Of a stretch of DNA of 46,274 nucleotides, positions 38,312 through 45,209 are shown piece after piece. The notes under the pieces are model-generated. The model was given only the letters and a program-made list of their open reading frames with translations, searched no databases and was not told the origin of the DNA. Position numbers and translations under genes: made by a program. Numbering within the stretch: position 1 is the first letter of the stretch; each line of letters begins with the position of its first letter. The stretch lies in assembly GCA_964640085.1 (NCBI GenBank), contig CAZXFA010000021.1, positions 1-46,274 on the forward strand, given 5' to 3'. This stretch comes from CAZXFA01 sp964640085 (lineage in GTDB: Bacteria > Actinomycetota > UBA4738 > HRBIN12).

Positions 38312-38941
38312 GTGAACCTCGACGACATCTCCGCGCGCTTGAGCCGGCGTTTCGACGACACGATGGAGGCCCGCGAGCGGGCCCTCCCCGCCTCCCGCAC
38401 CGCCATCCGCTCGTGCGCGAACGCGATCCGCGCGATCCACCGCGGCGAGCTCGACACCGCGCACCGGCTGATGGGCGAGGCGAAGGCCGCGATCGACGAG
38501 GCCCTGCGGGTAGTGGCGGACCGTCCCCAGATCCGGTACGCGGGGTACCTCCAGGACGCGCAGAAGGAGTACGCGGAGGCGAGGATCACCGAGGCGGTGG
38601 TCACGCGTGCCGCCGAGCTCCCCACGCCCGAGGAGATCGGCGTCGAGGACGCGCCCTACCTGAACGGGATGGCCGAGGCGATCGGTGAGTCCCGCCGGCA
38701 CATCCTGGACCTGCTCCGGCACGGACGGGTCGACGAGGGCGAGGCGATCCTGACCGCGATGGACGACATGTACTACGTGCTGGTCTCGATGGACTACCCA
38801 GATGCGATCACGCTGAACCTGCGTCGCTCCACCGACGTAGCTCGGGGCCTGATCGAGAAGACGCGCGGCGACCTGTCGGTGGCTCGAGTCAGCCAGGATC
38901 TGCACGACGCGCTCGAGCGCCACGCGGAGGACCAGGGGTAA
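38312..38941 (+). CDS. Translin-family protein
   Basis: 209 aa from GTG at 38312. All-helical, with the translin signature: MEARERALPASRTAIRSCAN, then AIRAIHRGELDTAHRLMGEA, YAGYLQDAQKEYAEARITEA, LPTPEEIGVEDAPYLNGMAE, and YVLVSMDYPDAITLNLRRST with DVARGLIEKTRGDLSVA. Translins bind single-stranded nucleic acids, and in eukaryotes form the C3PO RNase with TRAX. Archaea and some bacteria have one homologue, which some databases mislabel as haloacid dehalogenase. The acidic residues of the TRAX active site were not verified. No clear ribosome binding site; 10 nt after the preceding stop. Confidence 0.8.
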   Translation: MNLDDISARLSRRFDDTMEARERALPASRTAIRSCANAIRAIHRGELDTAHRLMGEAKAAIDEALRVVADRPQIRYAGYLQDAQKEYAEARITEAVVTRAAELPTPEEIGVEDAPYLNGMAEAIGESRRHILDLLRHGRVDEGEAILTAMDDMYYVLVSMDYPDAITLNLRRSTDVARGLIEKTRGDLSVARVSQDLHDALERHAEDQG

Positions 38942-38986
38942 CGGGCCCGTCGCGACGGAGGCCTCTGCTACCCTTCCATCCGTTCC

Positions 38987-39060
38987 GGGGGTGTAGCTCA
39001 GTCCGGTAGAGCGCTGCCTTCGCACGGCAGAGGCCGGCGGTTCGAGTCCGCTCACCTCCA
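38987..39060 (+). tRNA. tRNA-Ala (anticodon CGC)
   Basis: GGGGGTG pairs with CACCTCC, including the G3:U70 wobble that identifies alanine tRNAs. The D-arm is AGCTCAGTCCGGTAGAGC. The anticodon stem CTGCC/GGCAG holds loop TTCGCAC (anticodon CGC). The T-loop is TTCGAGT. The discriminator is A, followed by CCC, so CCA is not encoded. TACCCT at 38969-38974 is a likely -10 box 12 nt upstream. Confidence 0.95.
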
Positions 39061-39063
39061 CCC

Positions 39064-39990
39064 ATGAGCGTTGCCCGGAGCCTGATCCTGTGGGCGGCGG
39101 ACAACCGCATGCTCCGCGAGCGCCTGACGCGGTTCGGGTTCGTCCGGCGGACGGTCCGTCGGTTCATGCCGGGCGAGACGCTGGAGGATGCCCTCGGCGC
39201 GGCGGCCGACCTCCGTACCAGGGGCCTGCCGACGACCTTCACCGCGCTGGGTGAGAACGTGACGAACGCGGGAGAGACCCAGAAGGTCGCCGAGCACTAC
39301 CTCGAGGCCTTCGAGCGGATCGCCGAGGGGGGGCTCGACACCGAGATCTCGGTCAAGCCCACCCACCTGGGACTCGACCTCGATCTCGACCTGGCCACGG
39401 CGAACCTTGAGCGTCTCACAGCGGAGGCGGCCGAACGCGGGAACTGGCTCTGGCTCGACATGGAGGCCCACCCCTACGTCGACGGGACGATCGAGCTGTA
39501 CCAGCGGATGCGTCGTTCCTACGCGAAGACGGGGATCTGCCTCCAGGCGTACCTGAAGCGGACGGCGGCCGACGTCGACGCGCTCATGCCGCTCGATCCG
39601 TCGATCCGGCTCGTGAAGGGCGCCTACCGCGAGCCGGAGCAGATCGTGTTCCGTTCGAAGCGAACGATCGACGAGGCCTACCGGCGGCTTGCGCTCCGGA
39701 TCCTGGCGGGGAAGGGGCCGGAGGGCCGGCTCGCGCTCGGCACGCACGACGTGGACCTATTGACGCAGATCGACCTGGCTGCGGCCGCGGGCGGTCGCGA
39801 GCGCGGTGCGTTCGAGGTCCAGATGCTGTTCGGGATCCGTGCCGACGACCAGGTCCGCCTCGGGCGGCGGGGGTACCCGGTCCGCGTCCTGATCGCCTAC
39901 GGCTCCTATTGGTACCCGTGGTTCATGCGCCGGATCGCCGAGAACCCGACGAGGAACATCCTCCTCGCCCTGCGTAACCTCGTGGGCTGA
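39064..39990 (+). CDS. Proline dehydrogenase
   Basis: 308 aa from ATG at 39064, only 3 nt after the tRNA-Ala 3' end. FAD-binding (beta/alpha)8-barrel of the PRODH family: ISVKPTHLGLDLDLDLATAN, WLWLDMEAHPYVDGTIELYQ, CLQAYLKRTAADVDAL, RLVKGAYREPEQIVFRSK, LALGTHDVDLL, EVQMLFGIRADDQVRL and RGYPVRVLIAYGSYWYPWFM. It oxidises proline to pyrroline-5-carboxylate at the membrane. Monofunctional; no P5C dehydrogenase is adjacent. There is no room for its own ribosome binding site outside the tRNA. Confidence 0.93.
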   Translation: MSVARSLILWAADNRMLRERLTRFGFVRRTVRRFMPGETLEDALGAAADLRTRGLPTTFTALGENVTNAGETQKVAEHYLEAFERIAEGGLDTEISVKPTHLGLDLDLDLATANLERLTAEAAERGNWLWLDMEAHPYVDGTIELYQRMRRSYAKTGICLQAYLKRTAADVDALMPLDPSIRLVKGAYREPEQIVFRSKRTIDEAYRRLALRILAGKGPEGRLALGTHDVDLLTQIDLAAAAGGRERGAFEVQMLFGIRADDQVRLGRRGYPVRVLIAYGSYWYPWFMRRIAENPTRNILLALRNLVG

Positions 39991-40074
39991 TCCGATAGCA
40001 GCTCGCGGATGAGCGTCCACGCGTGAGGGGGGCATACGACGGCTCCGCGTGGGTCGATCATGCCCCGGCGCCTG

Positions 40075-40974
40075 TCATCCATCGGACGCGCCGTTCACGA
40101 ACGGACATCCGCGGAACGGCTCGCCCGCGAGCTCTGGCCAGCGTTCCGTCTCGGTCCCCACCTCGACGACGTGCGTCTCCGTCGCCGCCGGCTGGAACGA
40201 CGTACCTCTGGCCCGATACGTGGTCCTGGTGATCTCCCACCGGCCGTCGTCGGCCCCACCATCGGCGAAGACGCCCGTCGTCACCACGATCGCTCCCGCG
40301 TTGGTCGTGCAGTCCACCCCCGCGGGGAACTCATCGTCCAGGGGGAAGAGATCGGCGGGATCGGTCCCTCGCAGCTCCATGCGGGCGAGCCCGCCGTCGA
40401 GCAGCGTGAACACGGCACCCGGCCGATAGACGGCCGCAGGTGACAGCTCGACGACCACTTCGAGACCGGGGCGCCCGTCGATCTCGGCCACCATGAGCGG
40501 TTCGGGAGCGGTACCCGGCCACGCGAGCGGTGCGATCGCCGCCACGAGGGCGGAGGCGCCGCTTGTCTGGACCCGAAGCACGTAGCGGCATCCTTCGGGC
40601 CGAGCCTCGTCGGTGAGCACCTCGACCCGGTCGATGCCGCCATCTCCGTCCAGGTCCCCCTCAACGATCCTCATACTTGGCGTGTACCCGTCGGGCGCGG
40701 CGGCGGCCGTGAGCCAATCGCACGGGCCGACGGCCGCGCTCGGCGCGCCGGACACGGTCGGCGGGCCCAACGGCCGCGGGGCGTCGGAGGAACGCAACGC
40801 GAGCCATGCGAACCCGATCGCGAGGGCCGGCAGGCTCAGCCCCACAACCCCGGCGGTCAGGCGCCGGCGGCGCCGGCGGCCGCGGACCTTGGCGAACGTC
40901 GCCTCCAGACCGTCGGGCTCCGCCGGGCGGATCCGCTCGGCCAGGCGGAGGAGGGAACGGCTGATCTCATCCAT
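40075..40974 (-). CDS. Membrane-anchored partner of ECF sigma factor
   Basis: 299 aa from ATG at 40974, overlapping the sigma gene by 8 nt. A cytoplasmic N-terminus of about 35 residues ends in RRRRRRL, then one transmembrane helix (LTAGVVGLSLPALAIGFAWLAL). The outer domain has VEGDLDGDGGIDRVEVLTDE, an FG-GAP/EF-hand-like Ca-binding D-x-D-x-D-G motif, as well as paired cysteines. It lacks an evident zinc anti-sigma (HxxxCxxC) motif. Location and topology suggest an anti-sigma or sensor protein for the sigma factor, but this is inference. Confidence 0.65.
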   Translation of the reverse strand: MDEISRSLLRLAERIRPAEPDGLEATFAKVRGRRRRRRLTAGVVGLSLPALAIGFAWLALRSSDAPRPLGPPTVSGAPSAAVGPCDWLTAAAAPDGYTPSMRIVEGDLDGDGGIDRVEVLTDEARPEGCRYVLRVQTSGASALVAAIAPLAWPGTAPEPLMVAEIDGRPGLEVVVELSPAAVYRPGAVFTLLDGGLARMELRGTDPADLFPLDDEFPAGVDCTTNAGAIVVTTGVFADGGADDGRWEITRTTYRARGTSFQPAATETHVVEVGTETERWPELAGEPFRGCPFVNGASDG

Positions 40975-41479
40975 CGGCCACCTCGTATCGCTCTCGGAAT
41001 GCCGCCCGGGCCCGGTGGAGCCGGACCCGCAGCGCGCCGTCGTTGATCCCGAGCGTCTCGGCCGCCTCCCGGTTGGAGAGCCCGAGGACCCCGACCAGGA
41101 CGAGCACCTCCCGATCGCGCCGCGAGAGCGCGAGGAGTGCGCTGCGTACGTCGCGGCGCGCCCCCGCGATCGCGGCCGGATCCTCCCCGTGGTCCGCCGC
41201 CACGACCCGAGGCGCCCGGAGCAGCGAGCGGAGCCGCCGACGGTGGAGGTTCCTCGCGACCTGGAACGCGTAGCCGGAGGGTGTCTCCATGGCGGCCACG
41301 CGGTCCCACCGCTCGAACACCCGGGCCATGGCCTCCTGCGCCAGATCCTCCGCCTCGACCTGGCGAACGCCCGTGACCAGCACGAGCGCGCGGACCAGCC
41401 GCACGTACTCCGCGCCGAAGAACGACTCGAAGTCGGACCCCCCGGAGACCACGGGAGGCACGAGCGTCATCGGTTCCAT
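40967..41479 (-). CDS. ECF-type RNA polymerase sigma factor
   Basis: 170 aa from ATG at 41479; ATG 41470 is an alternative. Sigma-2: FESFFGAEYVRLVRALVLVT, VEAEDLAQEAMARVFERWDR, and PSGYAFQVARNLHRRRLRSL. Sigma-4: LLALSRRDREVLVLVGVLGL, then SNREAAETLGINDGALRVRL and HRARAAFRERY (helix-turn-helix). No sigma-3, so group IV of the SigE/Sigma70-ECF type. The membrane partner is translationally coupled. CATAGC precedes the start by 3 nt, and GTAACG about 31 nt upstream could be part of an autoregulated promoter. Confidence 0.93.
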   Translation of the reverse strand: MEPMTLVPPVVSGGSDFESFFGAEYVRLVRALVLVTGVRQVEAEDLAQEAMARVFERWDRVAAMETPSGYAFQVARNLHRRRLRSLLRAPRVVAADHGEDPAAIAGARRDVRSALLALSRRDREVLVLVGVLGLSNREAAETLGINDGALRVRLHRARAAFRERYEVADG

Positions 41480-41653
41480 GTCGCTATGAGAAGTCCCATC
41501 GACCCCGGATCGTTACGACCGCGCTCCTCCCGAGCGCGCTCGTCTCCTAGACGGCCTCGAGGGCCCTCGCGTTCCCGCGGCCCTCCCGACAGTACGCCCG
41601 CGCCCGAGCGCACTGAGGAATGGGCGCGAGCCGCCCGCCGTTTCCGACCCCTA

Positions 41654-41986
41654 TCAGTCGACCCGCGCGAGCTCCGGCTCGGGCTCGAGCCCGAACGGCT
41701 CGGTCGCCGACTCCCGCGCGGCGCCCTCGACGCAGGGCCCAACGGGCTCACCCCCGGACGCCTTATCCGGATGGGAAGACGCAAGAGGGGATTCGAGGAG
41801 CGATGGCGGGGTGAGATGAGGCGGAGGCACGGCGGCGACCGTATTCAGAGCGATCCAGGCCACTCCGCTCGAGACTGAGAGCCACAACGGGATCCGGAAC
41901 CACGGCCATTGACGCAGCCGCTCCTCCAGGGACAGCCTCTCGGGGAACTCCTCATTCGAGGTGGCGGCTGGGCCCTGATCGTCCAC
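41654..41986 (-). CDS. Small single-pass membrane protein
   Basis: 110 aa from GTG at 41986. NEEFPERLSLEERLRQWPWF leads into one helix, RIPLWLSVSSGVAWIALNTV. The rest (PPPHLTPPSLLESPLASSH and an acidic tail ending ELARVD) is low-complexity. The normal amphipathic-to-membrane transition suggests it is real, but there is no clear ribosome binding site and no family. The 174 nt between it and the sigma gene (41480-41653) hold only the sigma promoter. Confidence 0.4.
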   Translation of the reverse strand: MDDQGPAATSNEEFPERLSLEERLRQWPWFRIPLWLSVSSGVAWIALNTVAAVPPPHLTPPSLLESPLASSHPDKASGGEPVGPCVEGAARESATEPFGLEPEPELARVD

Positions 41987-42057
41987 GTCACACGTATCGG
42001 CGCCAGCGTCAACTTGCCTGAGTGCGAACAACGCTATGTCGAGTGGAGGTCCACCCG

Positions 42058-42639
42058 TCAGTAGGAGTCGATGATCTCCCTGAAACGAAAGCAGTCTGCT
42101 ACGTGCGAATTGTCCATGCCGACCGCCTGCATGAACGCGTAGCAGACGGTCGGGCCGACGAACCGGAATCCCCGTCGCTTGAGGTCCTTGCTCATCGCCT
42201 TCGACTCGCTGGTCTCGGCCGGGAGCTCCGCGAGTCTGGTCCAGTGGTTCACGATGGGTCGGCCGTCGACGAACGACCACAGGTACGCGTCGAGGCTCCC
42301 GAACTCATCCTGCACCTCCAGCACCCGGGCGGCGTTGTTCACCGCGGACTCCACCTTGAGCCGGTTGCGGACGATCCCCGGATCCTCCAGCAGCCGCTGG
42401 ACGTCACGTTGGCCGAAGCGCGCCACGGACCCCGGGTCGAACCCGGCGAACGCGCGTCGGTATCCCTCGCGCTTGCGGAGGATCGTGGCCCAGGACAGGC
42501 CCGCCTGCGCGCCCTCGAGGACCAGCATCTCGAACAGGTGGCGGTCGTCGTGCGACGGAACGCCCCACTCCTCGTCGTGGTAGGCGAGGTACAGCCGGTC
42601 CTCCGAGATCCCCCACTCGCACCGCCGGATCTCCGCCAT
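42058..42639 (-). CDS. tag: DNA-3-methyladenine glycosylase I
   Basis: 193 aa from ATG at 42639. RCEWGISEDRLYLAYHDEEW, GVPSHDDRHLFEMLVLEGAQ, AGLSWATILRKREGYRRAFA, and the end MDNSHVADCFR are classic Tag. The zinc-snap residues are the first Cys, an early His, and the C-terminal His and Cys. It excises 3-methyladenine from alkylated DNA for base-excision repair. It is divergent from the PLP decarboxylase, 24 nt apart. Confidence 0.95.
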   Translation of the reverse strand: MAEIRRCEWGISEDRLYLAYHDEEWGVPSHDDRHLFEMLVLEGAQAGLSWATILRKREGYRRAFAGFDPGSVARFGQRDVQRLLEDPGIVRNRLKVESAVNNAARVLEVQDEFGSLDAYLWSFVDGRPIVNHWTRLAELPAETSESKAMSKDLKRRGFRFVGPTVCYAFMQAVGMDNSHVADCFRFREIIDSY

Positions 42640-42647
42640 GGCCCGCA

Positions 42648-42657
42648 AGGGTAGCCT
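42648..42657. promoter_or_regulatory. Overlapping divergent -10 boxes
   Basis: AGGGTAGCCT contains TAGCCT on the plus strand (42652-42657) and TACCCT on the minus strand (42653-42648); the two share the central TA. The plus-strand box is 6 nt before GTG 42664, and the minus-strand box 8 nt before ATG 42639. Both genes would be leaderless, and RNA polymerase could serve only one at a time. Confidence 0.6.
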
Positions 42658-42663
42658 GTGCCG

Positions 42664-43893
42664 GTGACGCGCTGGTGGGAGCGGCTGGGGCTCGAGGTCC
42701 GCGACGGGCGGCTGCTCGTCGCGGGGCGGGACGCCGAGGTCTTGGCCCGGGAGCATGGAACGCCGCTGTTCGTCCACGACGGGGAGCGCATCGCCGAGCA
42801 GGCCCGGGCGCTCCTCGCGGCGTTCGAGCGGGCCAGCCTCCCGTTCCGGCTGCGCCTGGCGCTGAAGGCCCAGCGCGACTCCGGGGTCCTGGCGATCGTG
42901 CGGTCCCTCGGATCGGTCGGGATCGACGCCTGCTCCCCCGGCGAGGTGCGTCACGCGCTCGAGCACGGATGGTCGCCCGAGGAGATCAGCTGCACGGGAA
43001 CGAACCTCTCCGAGCGAGACCTAGACGAGATCCTTCCCATCGGTGTGCACGTGAACGTGGATCTGCTCTCGCAGCTCGACCGGTTCGGGCGGCGCGCGCC
43101 CGGCACGACGGTCGGGATCCGCGTGAACCCTCGCGCCGGCGCCACCTGGAGCGGGCTCCGCGATCACGGCCACGGCGAGTCGCTGTACGCGGGGGCGCGG
43201 CCGACGAAGTTCGGCATCCTGGATGAGCAGCTGGACGGGGCCCTGGAGCTCGCGGCCAAGCACGAGCTGCGACTGGACACCCTGCACGTCCACGTGGGGG
43301 ATGGATTCCTGACCGATGGGCTGCCGCACTTCGAGGTCGCGGTCGAGCGGGTGGCGGCGATGGCCCGACGGGTCACGGAGGCCGGGCACGAGCTCGTCGA
43401 GGTGAACGCCGGCGGAGGGCTCGGCGTCCCACAGCGCGAGGGCGAGACCCCTCTCGACGCCGACGCGTACGCGGAGGTCCTCGGTCGGCATCTGGGGCCC
43501 CTGGGGGTCAAGATCGCGGCCGAGCCGGGCGACTTCCTGTGCAAGGAGTCCGGGGTGCTGCTCGCGGAGGTGGTGACGGTGGACGAGCGCGACGGCGAGA
43601 CGTTCGTCGGGCTGGATGCCGGCTACAACGTCGCGCCCGAGCGCTTCATCTACGGCTCGGAGCTGCCGATCGTGCTCTGCCGAGCCGCCGACGCCGAGCT
43701 CCACCGGCGGGTGACCGTGACCGGCAACATCAACGAGGGCGACGACCTCTGGGCCCGCGATCTGCCGATGCCCGAGGTCCGCGAGGGCGACGTCCTGGCA
43801 CTGCTCAACGTCGGCACCTACAACCGCTCGATGCACCTGGAGCACTGTCTCCGTCCGCCGGCGCCCGTGCTCGCGTTCGCCGATCGGGTCTGA
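42664..43893 (+). CDS. PLP-dependent (diaminopimelate decarboxylase-like) decarboxylase
   Basis: 409 aa from GTG at 42664, placed by its -10 box. Fold-type III alanine-racemase-like barrel: DAEVLAREHGTPLFVHDGER at the N-terminus, RLRLALKAQRDSGVLAIVRS (PLP lysine), GIDACSPGEVRHALEHGWSP, TLHVHVGDGF, VNAGGGLGVP, and GVKIAAEPGDFL. The end has GDVLALLNVGTYNRSMHLEH. In DAP decarboxylase the C-terminal domain has CESGD; here the equivalent is GNINEGDDLW with no cysteine, and HVGDG replaces HIGSQ. So it may act on another amino acid or be a paralogue. Confidence 0.75.
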   Translation: MTRWWERLGLEVRDGRLLVAGRDAEVLAREHGTPLFVHDGERIAEQARALLAAFERASLPFRLRLALKAQRDSGVLAIVRSLGSVGIDACSPGEVRHALEHGWSPEEISCTGTNLSERDLDEILPIGVHVNVDLLSQLDRFGRRAPGTTVGIRVNPRAGATWSGLRDHGHGESLYAGARPTKFGILDEQLDGALELAAKHELRLDTLHVHVGDGFLTDGLPHFEVAVERVAAMARRVTEAGHELVEVNAGGGLGVPQREGETPLDADAYAEVLGRHLGPLGVKIAAEPGDFLCKESGVLLAEVVTVDERDGETFVGLDAGYNVAPERFIYGSELPIVLCRAADAELHRRVTVTGNINEGDDLWARDLPMPEVREGDVLALLNVGTYNRSMHLEHCLRPPAPVLAFADRV

Positions 43894-43984
43894 GCCGACC
43901 CGGCCGGATCAGAGCCCGCAGGCGCTGCAGGCGACCCGGTCGTGTCGGTCGCCTTCGACCCGGTGGTTGGCCACGGCTCCGGCC

Positions 43985-43990
43985 TATCCT
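43985..43990 (+). promoter_or_regulatory. -10 box upstream of baeRF gene
   Basis: TATCCT lies 50 nt before ATG 44041, with a predicted start of transcription near 43998. The remaining leader has GAAGGGG 10 nt upstream of the ATG. The 147-nt spacer after the decarboxylase holds nothing else recognised. Confidence 0.4.
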
Positions 43991-44040
43991 GGAAGGACAG
44001 CCTCGACCCGACGACTCGCCGACCCGAAGGGGTGTCCGCG

Positions 44041-45195
44041 ATGGCCGATCTCCTCAGCCTCGACCAGGTTCGCGAGCTCATAACCCACGATGCCGGCCCG
44101 TGCGTCTCGCTGTTCCTCCCCACGCACCGAACGGCGCCCGAGAGCGAGCAGGACCCGATCCGCCTGAAGAACCTGCTCGCCGAGGCGGAGGAGGTCCTGG
44201 CCCGCGTGGGTCTGCGGCCGCCGGAGACGCGGGAGCTGCTGGGCCCGGCGACCGGGCTCCACGATCTCGAGGGGTTCTGGCGGTACCAGGCGGACGGGCT
44301 CGCGATCTACCTGGCCGCCGGGTTCGCTCGCTTCTTCCGGCTGCCGCTCGAGCTGCCCGAGCTGGCCGTGGTCACCGAGCGATTCCACGTGAAACCACTC
44401 CTCCCGCTGCTCGCCACGGACGGGCGGTTCTTCGTCCTGGCGATCAGCGGGAACGAGGTGCGCCTCCTCGAGGGCTCGCGTCAGCGCGTGGACGAGGTGG
44501 AGCTGGACGACGTGCCCGAGAGCCTGGCCGAAGCGCTCCGCTACGACGATCTGGAGAAGGAGCGCACGTTCCACGTCGCCGGGCGCGGCGGGCGCTCGGG
44601 TCCGGCGATCTTCCACGGGCACGGGATCGGCGACGAGGTCGACCGGGTGCTCCACGAGCGGTTCCTGCGCGAGGTCGACGCCGGGCTGTGGGAGATCCTC
44701 CGGGAGCAGCGGGCACCGCTGGTGGTGGCCGGCGTCGAGGAGCTCCGGGCGATCTTCCGCGAGGTGACCCGGTACGGGCACGTGCTCGAGGACGGGATCG
44801 AAGGGAACCCTGAGGAGCTCCGTCCGGAGGAGCTCCACGCGCGAGCCTGGGAGCTGGTGGGGCCGGTCTTCGATCGTGAGCGCGAGGAGGCTGTGTCCCG
44901 CTTCGCCGAGCGTGCCGGCCGCGGCGAGGGGGCGACCGCAGATCTGCGCCAGGTCGTCCTGGCCGCGCTGGACGGCCGGGTCGAGACCTTGTTCGTGGCC
45001 GTGGGGGAGCAGCGGTGGGGCACGTTCGACGAGGGCACGCGCGAGGTCGCGCTGCACGCGGAGCGCGCTCCGCGCGACGAGGATCTCCTGGATCGAGCGG
45101 CGGTCCTGACGCTGGCGACGTCCGGCTCCGTCTACGCGGTGGCCCTCGATCGCGTCCCTGGGGCGGGCGAGATCGCCGCCGTCCTGCGCTACTGA
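44041..45195 (+). CDS. Bacterial archaeo-eukaryotic release-factor-like (baeRF) protein
   Basis: 384 aa. N-terminal ITHDAGPCVSLFLPTHRTAP with ESEQDPIRLKNLLAEAEEVL, then GFWRYQADGLAIYLAAGFAR, FHVKPLLPLLATDGRFFVLA, LLEGSRQRVDEVELDDVPES, and a middle domain REQRAPLVVAGVEELRAIFR match the baeRF3/baeRF7 group. These are bacterial relatives of eRF1/Pelota, predicted to act on ribosomes (hydrolysis or rescue). A GGQ motif was not seen, so peptide-release activity is uncertain. It stands as a monocistronic gene. Confidence 0.8.
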   Translation: MADLLSLDQVRELITHDAGPCVSLFLPTHRTAPESEQDPIRLKNLLAEAEEVLARVGLRPPETRELLGPATGLHDLEGFWRYQADGLAIYLAAGFARFFRLPLELPELAVVTERFHVKPLLPLLATDGRFFVLAISGNEVRLLEGSRQRVDEVELDDVPESLAEALRYDDLEKERTFHVAGRGGRSGPAIFHGHGIGDEVDRVLHERFLREVDAGLWEILREQRAPLVVAGVEELRAIFREVTRYGHVLEDGIEGNPEELRPEELHARAWELVGPVFDREREEAVSRFAERAGRGEGATADLRQVVLAALDGRVETLFVAVGEQRWGTFDEGTREVALHAERAPRDEDLLDRAAVLTLATSGSVYAVALDRVPGAGEIAAVLRY

Positions 45196-45209
45196 GCCAA
45201 CCCCACCGC

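Noticed and set aside
38889..39242. Minus-strand frame containing GGERTRTAGLCRAKAALYRT
   Set aside because: This peptide is the antisense translation of the tRNA-Ala gene, a common false protein. It lies across the tRNA and the PRODH gene.
40019..40443. Plus-strand frames after PRODH
   Set aside because: Antisense to the C-terminus of the sigma-partner gene; no family features.
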